A stretch of DNA of 64,000 nt, from contig JAUWKS010000011.1 in NCBI GenBank assembly GCA_030614005.1, forward strand, positions 1 to 64,000. The letters are read 5' to 3'. This document shows, in pieces, positions 28,601-37,809 of this stretch. A program made the translations under genes and the position numbers. The stretch is from Candidatus Heimdallarchaeota archaeon (lineage in GTDB: Archaea > Asgardarchaeota > Heimdallarchaeia > JABLTI01). Every line of letters starts with the position of its first letter. Position 1 is the stretch's first letter. The notes beneath the pieces are model-generated. The model did no database searches and had not been told where the DNA came from. It saw nothing but the letters and a program-made list of their open reading frames with translations.

Positions 28601-31085
28601 CTTCTGAATCAAAACTAAAAGTATGTTGCAGTAGTGAAGTTGTTCCTTTATCTGTACCGTTAGCATATACTTCAAAAGTAAGATCATCTGATTGAGGGTC
28701 GTATGCATCCCAATAGATTGTAATAGATGATAGATCTGTCAAAAAACCATTTTCAGGACTTGTTATATCTATTGTTGGTGCACCGGCATTGTATATCACT
28801 GATCGACTGTCTGAATCAGTTTCACCTCGAATGTCTGTACAAACAATATTAACAACATTACTTCCTGATTCTAAAGGAATCACCGCGCCAGTTTGTGCTC
28901 CACCAACTCTTAAAGAAAGTTTGGCATTAATGTAAATATCATAGAAAACTATAGGCAAAGAGTCATTTGAGGTTTCCCACTCAAATAAAATGGTATTTTG
29001 ACCGGTAGTATAACCTTCAATTGGAGAAGTAATTGAAAAGGAGGGTAATTCACCCAAACCAAGAACAATTATTTGACCAAATTGGTCACCAATAAACGCC
29101 TCTTCTGCTCCATCTCCATCAATATCCAAGCCAATGATTGAACCTCTTTTACCAGGCATGGTACCTAAATCACCTTTCCATTCAGTGATAACAAATAAAT
29201 CTTCAATAGCATCATCAGGATTTAAATCAACGATTTGATATACAAAGGTAGTTCCATTATTACAACCAACAATTAATTCATTATACGAATCGCCATCAAT
29301 ATCAAAAACTCCTGCACCTCCACCCATAGATGGATATGTTTCATCATTGATATCAAGCACTAATGGAATTGTTGTATCATTAAATGTGTCATGACCGAAA
29401 ATTTTCAAGTAGTCTTTTCCGACAATAATTGTTTCATGTATTCCATCATTGTCAACATCAGCAACAATAATCGTATGACCAAAACTATCAAAGGTATTTG
29501 AATGTGAACTTATTGGTAAATCATCTTCATATCCATATGTTGGGTCTGCAGTTGGATTATCATAAATTGATGTGCCTGTAAGTTCAAAAATCTGTAAACC
29601 AGTTGATGAGACTGAATCATCAGCTGAAAACTGGGATAACAGTAGAATTTCATTTACGTTCCAGCTATCATGATCCGACTCAGCAATTTCTACTGCATGA
29701 ATTTTTGTAATTGATGAGCTATTGATATCTGGTGCAATATACCAAGCATCATTCCATTGCGTAAATGGTTTGAATTCTTTATCATATTCAAGAATAGTAA
29801 AAGTTGTATCGCTATCGCCAATGAGAATATTAGCATTACCATCATTGGTAGCATCACCTATAGCAATATACCCCATTGTATTGTAAACATTATCAAATGC
29901 TAAATCTAGTGTGTCGAAGTCTCCGGAAACATCATTCCAATCTTTTAATCTCAATATTCGAGAATCTTCTGTGCTTGCCATATATATTTCATCTTCTCCA
30001 TCACCTGTGAAGTCATAACAAGCAATGCCTTGTGTTAGAAAGAGGCTATCCTTATGGGTTGAAGTCCATGAGTTCCAAATTTGAGTTATTTCTCCATCGA
30101 CAGTATCATAAATAGCAATTAAATTAGTGTCCACTGAAACAGTTCGATTTGAGCTGACAATTAATTCTAAATCACCATCTCCGTTAATATCACCTGATGA
30201 TAGAAAGGTACCGTTATTGGTGCCAATGGCTCCATCTTTTATGTTAAAATTATCTTCAATAACATATTTGGTGTAAACACCGTTTTCACCAAGATAAATA
30301 TCTCCCCAGCAATTCGCTGTTGTCCTAAAAATAGTTGAAGAATCATCAGTATAGGGCCAAGTAATACTCCCCGTACCAGAAGAATATATATTCGTAGCAG
30401 CAAAACCAATTCCGAAAAGATCACCTGGATTTTTATTCAGGGTGTCAAGATCAATTTTGAATTCATATTGTCTGTGAGAGTTTGTTGAGTCAAAAAATGA
30501 TTTTGAATAATCCATGTCTACAGTGACATTGTAAGTTGGAATTTCCACACCAGTTGTATCTGTAGCTAACAAATCCCATTGCCCATTACTTAATCCTCTA
30601 TAAATATCAACATGTAAAGTATCATTTACCTCATTCATGACAGAAACATATCTATCACTTGTGTCTAAAATACCATTATGATTTAAGTCAAAGACTATTC
30701 CTGCTCCCCAAGCAGTAGCTGGATCTTCAACTTCATAGTCAATCATATCGAATCCAATATAGAGATATGAATCATCATTTTGTAGGAAAACTTTACCTCT
30801 AGGACTTTCCAAATTATCATACATATCATAAACAGCTGCTGAAGCCCATTCAATTGAAGCATCTGTACCATTGAATTCTATTTTGCCATCTAGGTTCGGT
30901 AGAATCGTACTATTATAGAGCGAATAGATTTCTTTTGGATATGCAAGAGGTGAATGTCCTCTAATTGGTGTATAATTGAAATTATAGATTGCGATAAATA
31001 ATGAAGCAGTTAATAGTACTATCAAGAATAATTTAATACTACCCTTCTTAAATTTACTAATATGAAAATGGGGATTTATAGGCAT
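25665..31085 (-). CDS. Giant surface receptor-like protein, paralogue of the 20-25.6 kb gene
   Basis: This 1806-aa protein has the same architecture as its convergent neighbour. There is a signal anchor (about 17-35), a DOMON/CBM9-like domain with ATAWGAGIVFDLNHNGILD, and FG-GAP-like repeats (GDINGDGDLELIVSSNRT). Nine Ig-like modules run from about 678, many opening with SITSPIEGY or DITSPENGF. A membrane helix is near 1555-1587. The cytosolic longin/roadblock-like domain begins DVIKAVAYVTKTGLTVAYI, at about 1595. Unlike the partner, it ends in a long acidic Glu/Ser/Thr tail rather than a helical extension. Its first 260 residues are clearly similar to the partner's. The surface location is well supported; the signalling role is inferred. 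Confidence 0.75.
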   Translation of the reverse strand: MPINPHFHISKFKKGSIKLFLIVLLTASLFIAIYNFNYTPIRGHSPLAYPKEIYSLYNSTILPNLDGKIEFNGTDASIEWASAAVYDMYDNLESPRGKVFLQNDDSYLYIGFDMIDYEVEDPATAWGAGIVFDLNHNGILDTSDRYVSVMNEVNDTLHVDIYRGLSNGQWDLLATDTTGVEIPTYNVTVDMDYSKSFFDSTNSHRQYEFKIDLDTLNKNPGDLFGIGFAATNIYSSGTGSITWPYTDDSSTIFRTTANCWGDIYLGENGVYTKYVIEDNFNIKDGAIGTNNGTFLSSGDINGDGDLELIVSSNRTVSVDTNLIAIYDTVDGEITQIWNSWTSTHKDSLFLTQGIACYDFTGDGEDEIYMASTEDSRILRLKDWNDVSGDFDTLDLAFDNVYNTMGYIAIGDATNDGNANILIGDSDTTFTILEYDKEFKPFTQWNDAWYIAPDINSSSITKIHAVEIAESDHDSWNVNEILLLSQFSADDSVSSTGLQIFELTGTSIYDNPTADPTYGYEDDLPISSHSNTFDSFGHTIIVADVDNDGIHETIIVGKDYLKIFGHDTFNDTTIPLVLDINDETYPSMGGGAGVFDIDGDSYNELIVGCNNGTTFVYQIVDLNPDDAIEDLFVITEWKGDLGTMPGKRGSIIGLDIDGDGAEEAFIGDQFGQIIVLGLGELPSFSITSPIEGYTTGQNTILFEWETSNDSLPIVFYDIYINAKLSLRVGGAQTGAVIPLESGSNVVNIVCTDIRGETDSDSRSVIYNAGAPTIDITSPENGFLTDLSSITIYWDAYDPQSDDLTFEVYANGTDKGTTSLLQHTFSFDSEGTWNITVIATDGSDRVKDMIYVTYDNTGPVIAITSPADNSFVSSSLIQLKWSAYDEHSSIDYYEIYRDGELQGNTTTKYYDVDLPFEKEYTLVVLAYDILGKTGSDSIQVTRDTIDPSVSLESLSYPVNDDGWFVTDLADVFIEWNGNDTASGSGIDYFEVLINGEQFSNYTSTEVDDTITLTEEGGNNVKIVAYDMAGNFASDYFIIAYDVSNPQVTITSPENNYLTSAENVTVFWDASDIGSGIKEIVVIVDSFTVATFTDPTINSYFVDISETKIYTITIRVTDFLDNFAEDTINVEHDPISPILIITNPLAESSYINSTFVEVTWETININPDSFIVFINGTDYPYTNTTFDTIINLEDVFGLIDENTYPIANITVVAVIGGQYQFFDTKYVIVDLKNPVVAIISPLNFATISDDSVVITWSGSDIGSDISSYTLWVNDTLIDSWDKTITVREIDVESYTDGVYMIILEGRDFAGNAINSTIYINLFPSEPEFTLDISASVITNDPNFPVTISITNPSSGIQEVFVLADNSEIVYYINYNESYRVDPFDVIVNVEEVDFVAPSNEHNLTITIYDRGGRSATTTVDIIIDKENPYLFNPIIDSTLLGPSGYNIEISENRTDVHNFTVSTTDNSGIQQVNLLISNENHTFSYQMAFNAEHSTSTVFVFDISVNFDDYSAGIYSIQFLITDNAGNTLSQSFSLVVSIEQQQIITTPPPTTPGGSSQWLMDNLFTIVIPSAAGLLLMLILATIITVVARKRGGNRGWRDVIKAVAYVTKTGLTVAYIQYAEDLYADEQLFGGALTGIVGILGEITGEEEVTMKVQTIEYGGKRLLVCSGIFGNAILLVSEAKPILKDLLKNFILEFELTYKHTLAQDMLNLNDYDAAPLMVESYFGARSEDFRNSRETPSTEESADQNANDFTFTEEPVREHSEELSTNAEHPTETLAETIPTEEVEHVESYENDYDSLNDSIDNSEE

Positions 31086-31209
31086 TGGGGGGTTGTCCTT
31101 TAAGTTTAAACTTTAATAAAATACTTTAAAGTAATTATATCGACAATATCTAACTCTATAAAACAATTAAAAAGACTTTAGATTTAGGAATATTAGATAA
31201 AAAAAGAGA

Positions 31210-31229
31210 TGAAAGGGAAAATCCCTTCA
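31210..31229 (-). terminator. Hairpin after the GNAT-fusion gene
   Basis: TGAAAGGGA and TCCCTTCA flank three A residues, giving an AGGGA/TCCCT core plus outer pairs. It lies just past the stop of the minus-strand gene at 31235 and is followed in that direction by T-rich sequence. Confidence 0.45.
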
Positions 31230-31234
31230 AAAAA

Positions 31235-34200
31235 TTACTTTTTCCTGAGAGCCATTCTCACTTCTTCCATTTTCTCTCGAGGTTGATTTATCATTATTGC
31301 CATTTCTGTTGTGGTTTTTGCGTTTGGTTCAACGTAAGTATAGTTGATTATCCAATTTAATAGCATCATCACAAGATCAACAGAGATAGCCGATCCTGGG
31401 TATCCATCTGGAATAATTATTGCTAGTGATTGTTTTCCTTTTGTTACTCGACAATAAGGTTCATCAAAAGAGCTGTTTGCAACAAATTGATTTTTAACTG
31501 GATTACGTGTCCACAAACCACTGCCACTAGTAGCTTCAATTACATTATTTTCTCTGGAACCATCTAAGCCTATGTCAACCATTAACCCTGAACCACAAGG
31601 CATTTTTCTTGCTGTTTTGTTGTCCAGAGTGATTATCGCTCTAATGATGGAACTTCCTGGTAGGGTTAAATAAGTCATTTCAACATTTAATCCTTTAAGG
31701 TATTCTTTGTCATTGGTGATAATCCAAGATGATTTAATTCCCTTCCATAATCCTTCATCAACTATTTCAGTTGTTGTATCTTCTGGTTTGTAAAATGGAT
31801 TGTTTGCTCCGAAATGGATAACTGCAGGTTGCATACCACCAATATTATGAGTGAAGAAGAATCTAGGTTGCAATTCAGGGAAATTATCAATGAGGAATGT
31901 TTTCCCTTTTGAATCCTTTAGTTTGAGTAAATTTCCACCGATATCTTTAGGAACAACAAATGAAAGCGAACCGTTTGAGATTTCGTAGATCTTTCTTTCT
32001 CCGATAGCTGATTCTGTAATTTTAACTGTATCAGCTGATGCAATGAGTACAGGCAAATCAAAATCGAGCTCAAATTCAGAACTGAGGTGTAATTGTAATG
32101 TTTCTATAGATGCTTTGGTTTTTTCTGGGACAATTATTTCTACTTGTATTGGAAGTGGTATAAATGGCTCATATTTTGGTAGTTGAATAGTTTCTTTTCT
32201 TTCTTTTTCAACTATGAATTTGATTTGCCATCCTTTGGGTGCTTTCAAAGTTAGCGCACCTTGTAGTGGGTACGAAGAGCTGAAATTCAATGTTATTGTT
32301 TTGGTATGTGTTTTTCCAGAGTGAACAATGTTCCCATCTACAATTTCCGCTTCAATTAGCTTCACTGTTTTTGGACCCAAAAAGTTTTCTTGATAACTAA
32401 ATGTAGTATTACCTACAAGCTGATTCCAACGATTTCTAACTTCTTGGAGAGAAACCATACCAAAACTGTACCATAAATGAACTGGCTTGAAAATTTCTCC
32501 AGGATTCACCTCTTTGGTTACACTATCAAGCCTTGAGAGTGATCCTTTCATAACATTAACTTTTTCAATATTGTCAGGCTTCCAAATCCATGTTGATAAA
32601 TCTTTATAGATTAAACCTTCAGTGGCTGTCCAAGTTTCGTACCAATCCTTCGGATTTTCGGTTAGCAATGGACTAGTAAGAAAGTCTGCAACCGAGTCAC
32701 ATTCAACGATTTTTCCTTTTATTGGAGTAAAGGATTTTCCTTTTGCTGCCATTGGGCTAAGAGTAATTCCTCCACTAGCTGTTGAAGTTCTTCCACAAAC
32801 ATGAATGGAACCTTTCTGGAGTTTATTAGAATATTCAACCCAATATTCCACTTCATTTGAACCAGGAACTACTCTGAGATATTTCTTGACTTGTAATCCT
32901 AAGACTTGTAGACTTTCAGCACTAAGAATAAGTGTTGTATAGTGTCCATCTTGCTGAAGTTCGTATGTGTGTAAAAGTGTTCTATCTAATGAAAGTCCGA
33001 AAGGTGGACCCGCTTGATGATTTAATTGAACAGATCCTTGATTGTCTTGTTGGTAAACTCGGATGTTACCTCCTTCAAGGCTTGCTCGTGCTGTCAGTTT
33101 ATCTGTTACTAAGTAGAGTGTTTTTGTGTCTTCAAATTCAAGCAATTCAACAATATTGTTTTTCTTAGCAATTATTGGATGATAGAAACAGGGCATTTCT
33201 TCCTTTTTATTATTGAAAGTAAAAGATGATTTTGCTTCAATTGTGAGCTTATTCTTCTTTTGATTTGTTGGAAAAGTAATTGGTACTTGAATTCCAGAGA
33301 TATTATTAGGTTTGATTGAATAATTAATTATTTGTTTACTATTCTCAAGACCAGGGATATTGATATTGATTTCTCCTTTTAATTCTAAATCAGTATGATT
33401 AATGAGGTCCATTGAAATAACTGATTCTTTACCAATAGGAACAAACATGAATCGATTTTCATTAATTGATCTGAGATCAATTGCAGATTGTATTTTACCG
33501 CTAGTAACAAGCTCAATGGCATTATTTTCAATGGATATTGTTGATTTTATTCTTTCACAACTTCTATTATTATCTTTGAATACTGTTGTAGTATTGTCAA
33601 CCGTAAACTCTCGAGTAATATCTAGAATTTCTCCTTTCTTAAGCTCAAATGACTTGGGGAAGGGTTCTTTCCATATCAATCCTTCAAAAGCTTCTACATT
33701 CATTTTTACTTTAACATCTTGACCATTATCATTTCGTATTCGAATAGTCATAGCATTTGGAATACCAATGAATATTTTATGTGATTTCATTCGTGTTTTG
33801 ATTGAGATTTTCTTTCCATCCAAAACTCTTTCAAAGCTACAGAAACCCCAGCCATAACGATCAACTTCTGCTTCAAGTCTATCCTCTCCATTTTCGAAAA
33901 CATAAGAATAAATTTCCATATTCTCTACTGTTTGCTCATCTGGGACTTGAGTCAACTCTCGTTTAAAACTGCCATACCAGTCTGGATGTTTTTCAAAATA
34001 ATCTTTAGCCAAAGGTAATTGCAATATCCCAGGTATAAAATCTTGCATGTATACTTCAGTATCAGGTACCCAAAACAAACCAATTTTCTTGTAAAGTGGT
34101 ACAGCTTCAAGATTCCCTGACCATGTGTTGAGATCTACTCGTGTTAAACCATTTGCCAAAGCTATCTCAAGAGCTTTTAACAATAACCTTTTTCCGAATT

Positions 34201-34492
34201 TCTTACCTTTTGCTTTTGGAGTTACACCTAAGATAGAAATGTAAGCAGCTTCTTTATCTCGCCAATGTGGATACAATCCACAATATCCTGCTAAAGTTCC
34301 TTCTTCATCTACTGCAAACAAATCTGCATACGCAGATGTTTTATCTAACCAATCTTTAACTCTCTGTTCTGTGTAAGGAATACTACCACCGAAGCCACCT
34401 GGCCAAAGCTCTTTGAATGAATTGAACATCTCCGCTGCCGCTTTAGCCATAGACGGTTCATAGATTTTTATTGTGCTTATTTTATCAGTCAT
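31235..34492 (-). CDS. GNAT acetyltransferase domain fused to a very long beta-rich region
   Basis: This 1085-aa cytosolic-looking protein starts with a GNAT domain (about 8-160). The acetyl-CoA loop is GVTPKAKGKKFGKRLLLKAL and the C-terminal strand pattern is VPLYKKIGLFWV. About 900 residues of predominantly beta structure follow, without a signal peptide or membrane helix. Part of it (about 450-750) resembles galactose-mutarotase/glycosidase-accessory sandwiches, and the last third has further sandwich-like strands. I cannot name a catalytic motif there. It is read in the same direction as the GH38 mannosidase upstream. It may acetylate or bind a sugar; that is an inference from context. 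Two-domain GNAT giants of this size are uncommon. Confidence 0.65.
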   Translation of the reverse strand: MTDKISTIKIYEPSMAKAAAEMFNSFKELWPGGFGGSIPYTEQRVKDWLDKTSAYADLFAVDEEGTLAGYCGLYPHWRDKEAAYISILGVTPKAKGKKFGKRLLLKALEIALANGLTRVDLNTWSGNLEAVPLYKKIGLFWVPDTEVYMQDFIPGILQLPLAKDYFEKHPDWYGSFKRELTQVPDEQTVENMEIYSYVFENGEDRLEAEVDRYGWGFCSFERVLDGKKISIKTRMKSHKIFIGIPNAMTIRIRNDNGQDVKVKMNVEAFEGLIWKEPFPKSFELKKGEILDITREFTVDNTTTVFKDNNRSCERIKSTISIENNAIELVTSGKIQSAIDLRSINENRFMFVPIGKESVISMDLINHTDLELKGEININIPGLENSKQIINYSIKPNNISGIQVPITFPTNQKKNKLTIEAKSSFTFNNKKEEMPCFYHPIIAKKNNIVELLEFEDTKTLYLVTDKLTARASLEGGNIRVYQQDNQGSVQLNHQAGPPFGLSLDRTLLHTYELQQDGHYTTLILSAESLQVLGLQVKKYLRVVPGSNEVEYWVEYSNKLQKGSIHVCGRTSTASGGITLSPMAAKGKSFTPIKGKIVECDSVADFLTSPLLTENPKDWYETWTATEGLIYKDLSTWIWKPDNIEKVNVMKGSLSRLDSVTKEVNPGEIFKPVHLWYSFGMVSLQEVRNRWNQLVGNTTFSYQENFLGPKTVKLIEAEIVDGNIVHSGKTHTKTITLNFSSSYPLQGALTLKAPKGWQIKFIVEKERKETIQLPKYEPFIPLPIQVEIIVPEKTKASIETLQLHLSSEFELDFDLPVLIASADTVKITESAIGERKIYEISNGSLSFVVPKDIGGNLLKLKDSKGKTFLIDNFPELQPRFFFTHNIGGMQPAVIHFGANNPFYKPEDTTTEIVDEGLWKGIKSSWIITNDKEYLKGLNVEMTYLTLPGSSIIRAIITLDNKTARKMPCGSGLMVDIGLDGSRENNVIEATSGSGLWTRNPVKNQFVANSSFDEPYCRVTKGKQSLAIIIPDGYPGSAISVDLVMMLLNWIINYTYVEPNAKTTTEMAIMINQPREKMEEVRMALRKK

Positions 34493-34528
34493 TTTTATTC
34501 AAACCTTAGTTATAGATGTATATAGATA

Positions 34529-34618
34529 TTAGATACCAAGTGTCAATAATAATTCATTTCGTATTTTTTCTAAGTCTTTCTTTACTTGTTTTCGTACTTT
34601 TTCTTTCTGAGTTATCAT
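34529..34618 (-). CDS. Possible 29-aa basic helical peptide upstream of the GNAT-fusion gene
   Basis: An ATG at 34618 is preceded, nine bases upstream, by AAGGTG, as good a Shine-Dalgarno sequence as any in this part of the window. The frame encodes 29 residues, nearly all charged or hydrophobic in helical alternation (KEKVRKQVKKDLEKIRNELL). It ends 36 bp before the GNAT-fusion start. It may be a leader peptide, a small protein or chance. Only the ribosome site and placement support it. Confidence 0.35.
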   Translation of the reverse strand: MITQKEKVRKQVKKDLEKIRNELLLTLGI

Positions 34619-34678
34619 TTTTTCTTTCACCTTAATTTTTTTTCTGTGAACTTTATCTTAAGTTCAATTACTACTGTA

Positions 34679-34718
34679 GTGGTCACATTATAATAATTAA
34701 GTGAGAAATAGTGACCAC
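34679..34718 (-). terminator. Inverted repeat after the mannosidase gene
   Basis: GTGGTCAC (34679-34686) and GTGACCAC (34711-34718) are perfect 8-base inverted copies 24 bases apart. It lies 53 bp past the GH38 stop and before T-rich DNA on the minus strand. An operator for the downstream small frame and GNAT gene is an alternative. Confidence 0.4.
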
Positions 34719-34771
34719 CAAAAATAGGTGCAAAAAATAAAAAAAAATAAAATTTCAAAGTGTATTGAAAA

Positions 34772-37588
34772 TCAGTCAATTCGTAATAATTTAATTTCGA
34801 AGGGATTGAATGTTAATGTACACATGTTCTTTGAAATTTCAGAACTTTGTTTTATTGTCCCGTCAATTTTTACATCAATGAATTTACTAAACTGTTTATG
34901 AAATTTTATTCCAGATTGTATACTCTCAGAAGACAAATTGAAAATTAACACTTGAAGTTTTCCATCACGAATTCTCATTGAAGACAATCTTAAATTCTGG
35001 TTTTCAATTTCAATTAATGGTTTTGTTAAATCTTTTAAAGGCATGCTGTCTTTAAAAACAACATTTTGCGTTTCCAGACAGAATGCTTCAGAGTGATCTG
35101 CACTGAACGTTATTGGCTTCTCCTTTGAATGACACAAGAAGCTGTATCTAAATTGATACTCTTGTCCTAATTCTTGTGCTCCTGGTGTTTCTAAATATGG
35201 ACCTGCATGTATTGGTCTCTCTGGGAAATCTGATCTCGAGAGAAACCCAATAGAACGAATAAGAGTTAAAGCTAAAATCGATTTATCTACCAATTCAACT
35301 TCTGGTAATCCTTTGTTTATTAGCGTAAATGCAGTCTGGTCTTTTTCTTCTGATTCCACTCGAATGAATCGTTTTTGTGGTTGTATCCCCGATGGCTGCT
35401 CAACTGCATCTTTGTTTTCAATAGCTTTTCCAAGTCTCTCTGTGTAACCAAAATGTGTTGATGTTAAGGTATTTGTCGTTTCAAAAGGCATCGGAAAACA
35501 AATTCTAAATCTGTGGTCCTTTGCTGTATTGACAAGTTTGGTAGTGATATCTATTCTTGGTAAATCTCTATAAAATCGGAATACTGTTGTAATGATTACT
35601 TTTGTTTTACCTATTCTCTTTTCTCGTTTTTCGTTAACTTTCTTAAAGGTATTAAAAATTAATTCTTGAGTTATTTCACTTACGAGTGCTCCTTTCAATG
35701 TAATTCTCCTTTTAACCTTTGATACTTTCGTGACAAGTGGGCCTAGACGTCCAAATGTGTACTCATCTCCACGATCACCCCAATCTTCAAAATAATGGAG
35801 ATTGCTAAATTCTCTTTCTAATCCTTTATCGTACAAATTCAACGAGCCATTTTTATTAAATGTAACATCAAAGAATTGATTGCTTACAGAATTTTTAGTT
35901 ATTGTTATCGGATTTGTATCAGCTTTTTTAGCTTCTCTTTTCAAAGTTACTTTTGAAAATGACCAAGGATTCAAAGGTAACAAAGCTATGTAAGATTGTT
36001 TACTTCCTAAAGATACTTTGACATGAAACTTTTTGAATTCCTTCCTATCTAATATTTCAATCGCTTGATGCTGCATTGCTTTAACATCAAATTCTCCAAT
36101 TGGTTCCTTACCACAAATCAATGAAATATCTAACACTGTAGGATCAGTATATCTTGGAGCAAATGATACTTCATTAATGTAAATATCCATTAGCCTTCTA
36201 CCGGGTAGCATTTTCAAACCTGCTCGAGTGATTAATGGACTCATAGTGCTTTCAAAAAAGATATCTTCTGATGAAGTTATAGCTTGAATGTTGTATTTCT
36301 CTCCCGTTGGTGTTTCGATTGATTTGATTTCATTGTCATCCAAAGAAAATTCCACACACATTGGTATCTTTGCATTATTAGTTGGATTGAAGAGCAAACC
36401 TGAAGAATCACTTTTCTTTGTTTCCATTTTTTGTATCATTTCAAGTGAATCCTGAATTACAGATTCAACGATACCTTCTGCCCATGAATAGCGCGATTTC
36501 ATCTCATCGTGTGTTTTATCGACTGAACATCCACATATAGAATCATGTGGTTGATTTTTTAGTAACCATTTCCAAGCGAGATTCAAATATGAAGTTGGAT
36601 ATTCTTTAGCCAGATAAAAATGTAAAATTGCGCTTATTGGTTCTCCATGATGGATCAACAAATCTTCAATTTTTGTATCCCATTGTTTTATCCACATTCT
36701 TGCAGAATATGTATCCTGTAATAAGGGTGCTTTAACTGATGAGCGAAACTCCCCATAATAAATTGCTGGTGAGTATTTTTCACAAGCAATCAAATCTTGT
36801 AGTTTGAGTATATACTCTTCCATTAGACCTATTCTTAGCTTCAATTTGTCATTTGATAATTTTGGTATTTGTTCAATCAAAAACGTTTGAGGTAACTGGT
36901 GATCTGTACCATTCATTAGAAGATAATAAGGAAATGGTGAATAAGGTTTCAACTCTTTTATTTTCTCATCAATTAGCTCCTTTACTAATTCAATATTATC
37001 AGATAAGCCTGCAAAATTGCCATAGCTAAAGGGAAGATAGTTGCCTAAAATTTGACTCTTTGATTTTGGGTGACTTTTCCAAATAAAAGGAACTTTTGTA
37101 ATTTCAGGACCAACACCTCTCCACATAACTGTTGCTGTAAAATTAGTTAAATCCGATAAAAGCTGTGGAATGGCTCGAGTATGACCGAATTGGTCTGGTA
37201 AATAACCGACTTGCATCTGAGGGATATCTAAACTACTTGCTAGATCAAAACTCACTTCAAGATTGCGGATTAAACTTTCTTGACCTACTAACCATTCATC
37301 TGGAAGAATGTACCAAGGTCCAACAGAAATCTTTTTTTCACGTATTAATTTGAGGAGTCTTTCTCTATTTTCAGGTCGTATTTCGAAGTAATCTTCAAGA
37401 ACAATTGTTTGCCCATCAAGCATAAAATAATACTCTTTCTTCTCCATTATCTCGAGTAATTCATCAATTAATTTAACGAGTTTGTATCTAAAGTGTTGAA
37501 ATGGCAAATACCACTCTCTGTCCCAATGTGTACTTGGTATAATTATTACTTCAGCACTTTCTTGATCAGCTTGGTTCTTTTTACTCAC
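34772..37588 (-). CDS. Glycoside hydrolase family 38 alpha-mannosidase
   Basis: This 938-aa enzyme has the GH38 layout. The N-terminal catalytic barrel carries the zinc ligands in STHWDREW (His21, Asp23). The nucleophile is Asp132 in LPDQFGHT. A zinc His lies in QPHDSICGCSVDKTH near residue 350. The helical bundle and the C-terminal beta domains (FEDWGDRGDEYTFG and later) follow in the usual order. The family hydrolyses alpha-mannosides, with retention. There is no signal peptide, so it acts in the cytosol on imported or recycled glycans, possibly from the cell's own N-glycans. The start is GTG at 37588. It lies upstream of the GNAT-fusion gene on the same strand. Confidence 0.85.
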   Translation of the reverse strand: MSKKNQADQESAEVIIIPSTHWDREWYLPFQHFRYKLVKLIDELLEIMEKKEYYFMLDGQTIVLEDYFEIRPENRERLLKLIREKKISVGPWYILPDEWLVGQESLIRNLEVSFDLASSLDIPQMQVGYLPDQFGHTRAIPQLLSDLTNFTATVMWRGVGPEITKVPFIWKSHPKSKSQILGNYLPFSYGNFAGLSDNIELVKELIDEKIKELKPYSPFPYYLLMNGTDHQLPQTFLIEQIPKLSNDKLKLRIGLMEEYILKLQDLIACEKYSPAIYYGEFRSSVKAPLLQDTYSARMWIKQWDTKIEDLLIHHGEPISAILHFYLAKEYPTSYLNLAWKWLLKNQPHDSICGCSVDKTHDEMKSRYSWAEGIVESVIQDSLEMIQKMETKKSDSSGLLFNPTNNAKIPMCVEFSLDDNEIKSIETPTGEKYNIQAITSSEDIFFESTMSPLITRAGLKMLPGRRLMDIYINEVSFAPRYTDPTVLDISLICGKEPIGEFDVKAMQHQAIEILDRKEFKKFHVKVSLGSKQSYIALLPLNPWSFSKVTLKREAKKADTNPITITKNSVSNQFFDVTFNKNGSLNLYDKGLEREFSNLHYFEDWGDRGDEYTFGRLGPLVTKVSKVKRRITLKGALVSEITQELIFNTFKKVNEKREKRIGKTKVIITTVFRFYRDLPRIDITTKLVNTAKDHRFRICFPMPFETTNTLTSTHFGYTERLGKAIENKDAVEQPSGIQPQKRFIRVESEEKDQTAFTLINKGLPEVELVDKSILALTLIRSIGFLSRSDFPERPIHAGPYLETPGAQELGQEYQFRYSFLCHSKEKPITFSADHSEAFCLETQNVVFKDSMPLKDLTKPLIEIENQNLRLSSMRIRDGKLQVLIFNLSSESIQSGIKFHKQFSKFIDVKIDGTIKQSSEISKNMCTLTFNPFEIKLLRID

Positions 37589-37809
37589 TATTTACATTTC
37601 TCCGGAAAATTCATTTCATAATCTTACTTTGACTGAATAGCTTCATTCAAAGATACTCTCAAATTATTTTCTCTAACCATTAACTAATCACCAATAACAA
37701 TTAAAAAAATTGCTGCTATAAATTTCTCTTTTCAAAACCACATTCTTACACTTAGATTATTAAGAATAAATGATTTATAATTTAGCATAACACTCAAGAT
37801 GGTTACACG

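Noticed and set aside
34679..34718. A transposon terminal repeat pair
   Set aside because: The 8-base arms are only 24 bases apart, with nothing coding between them and no target duplication.
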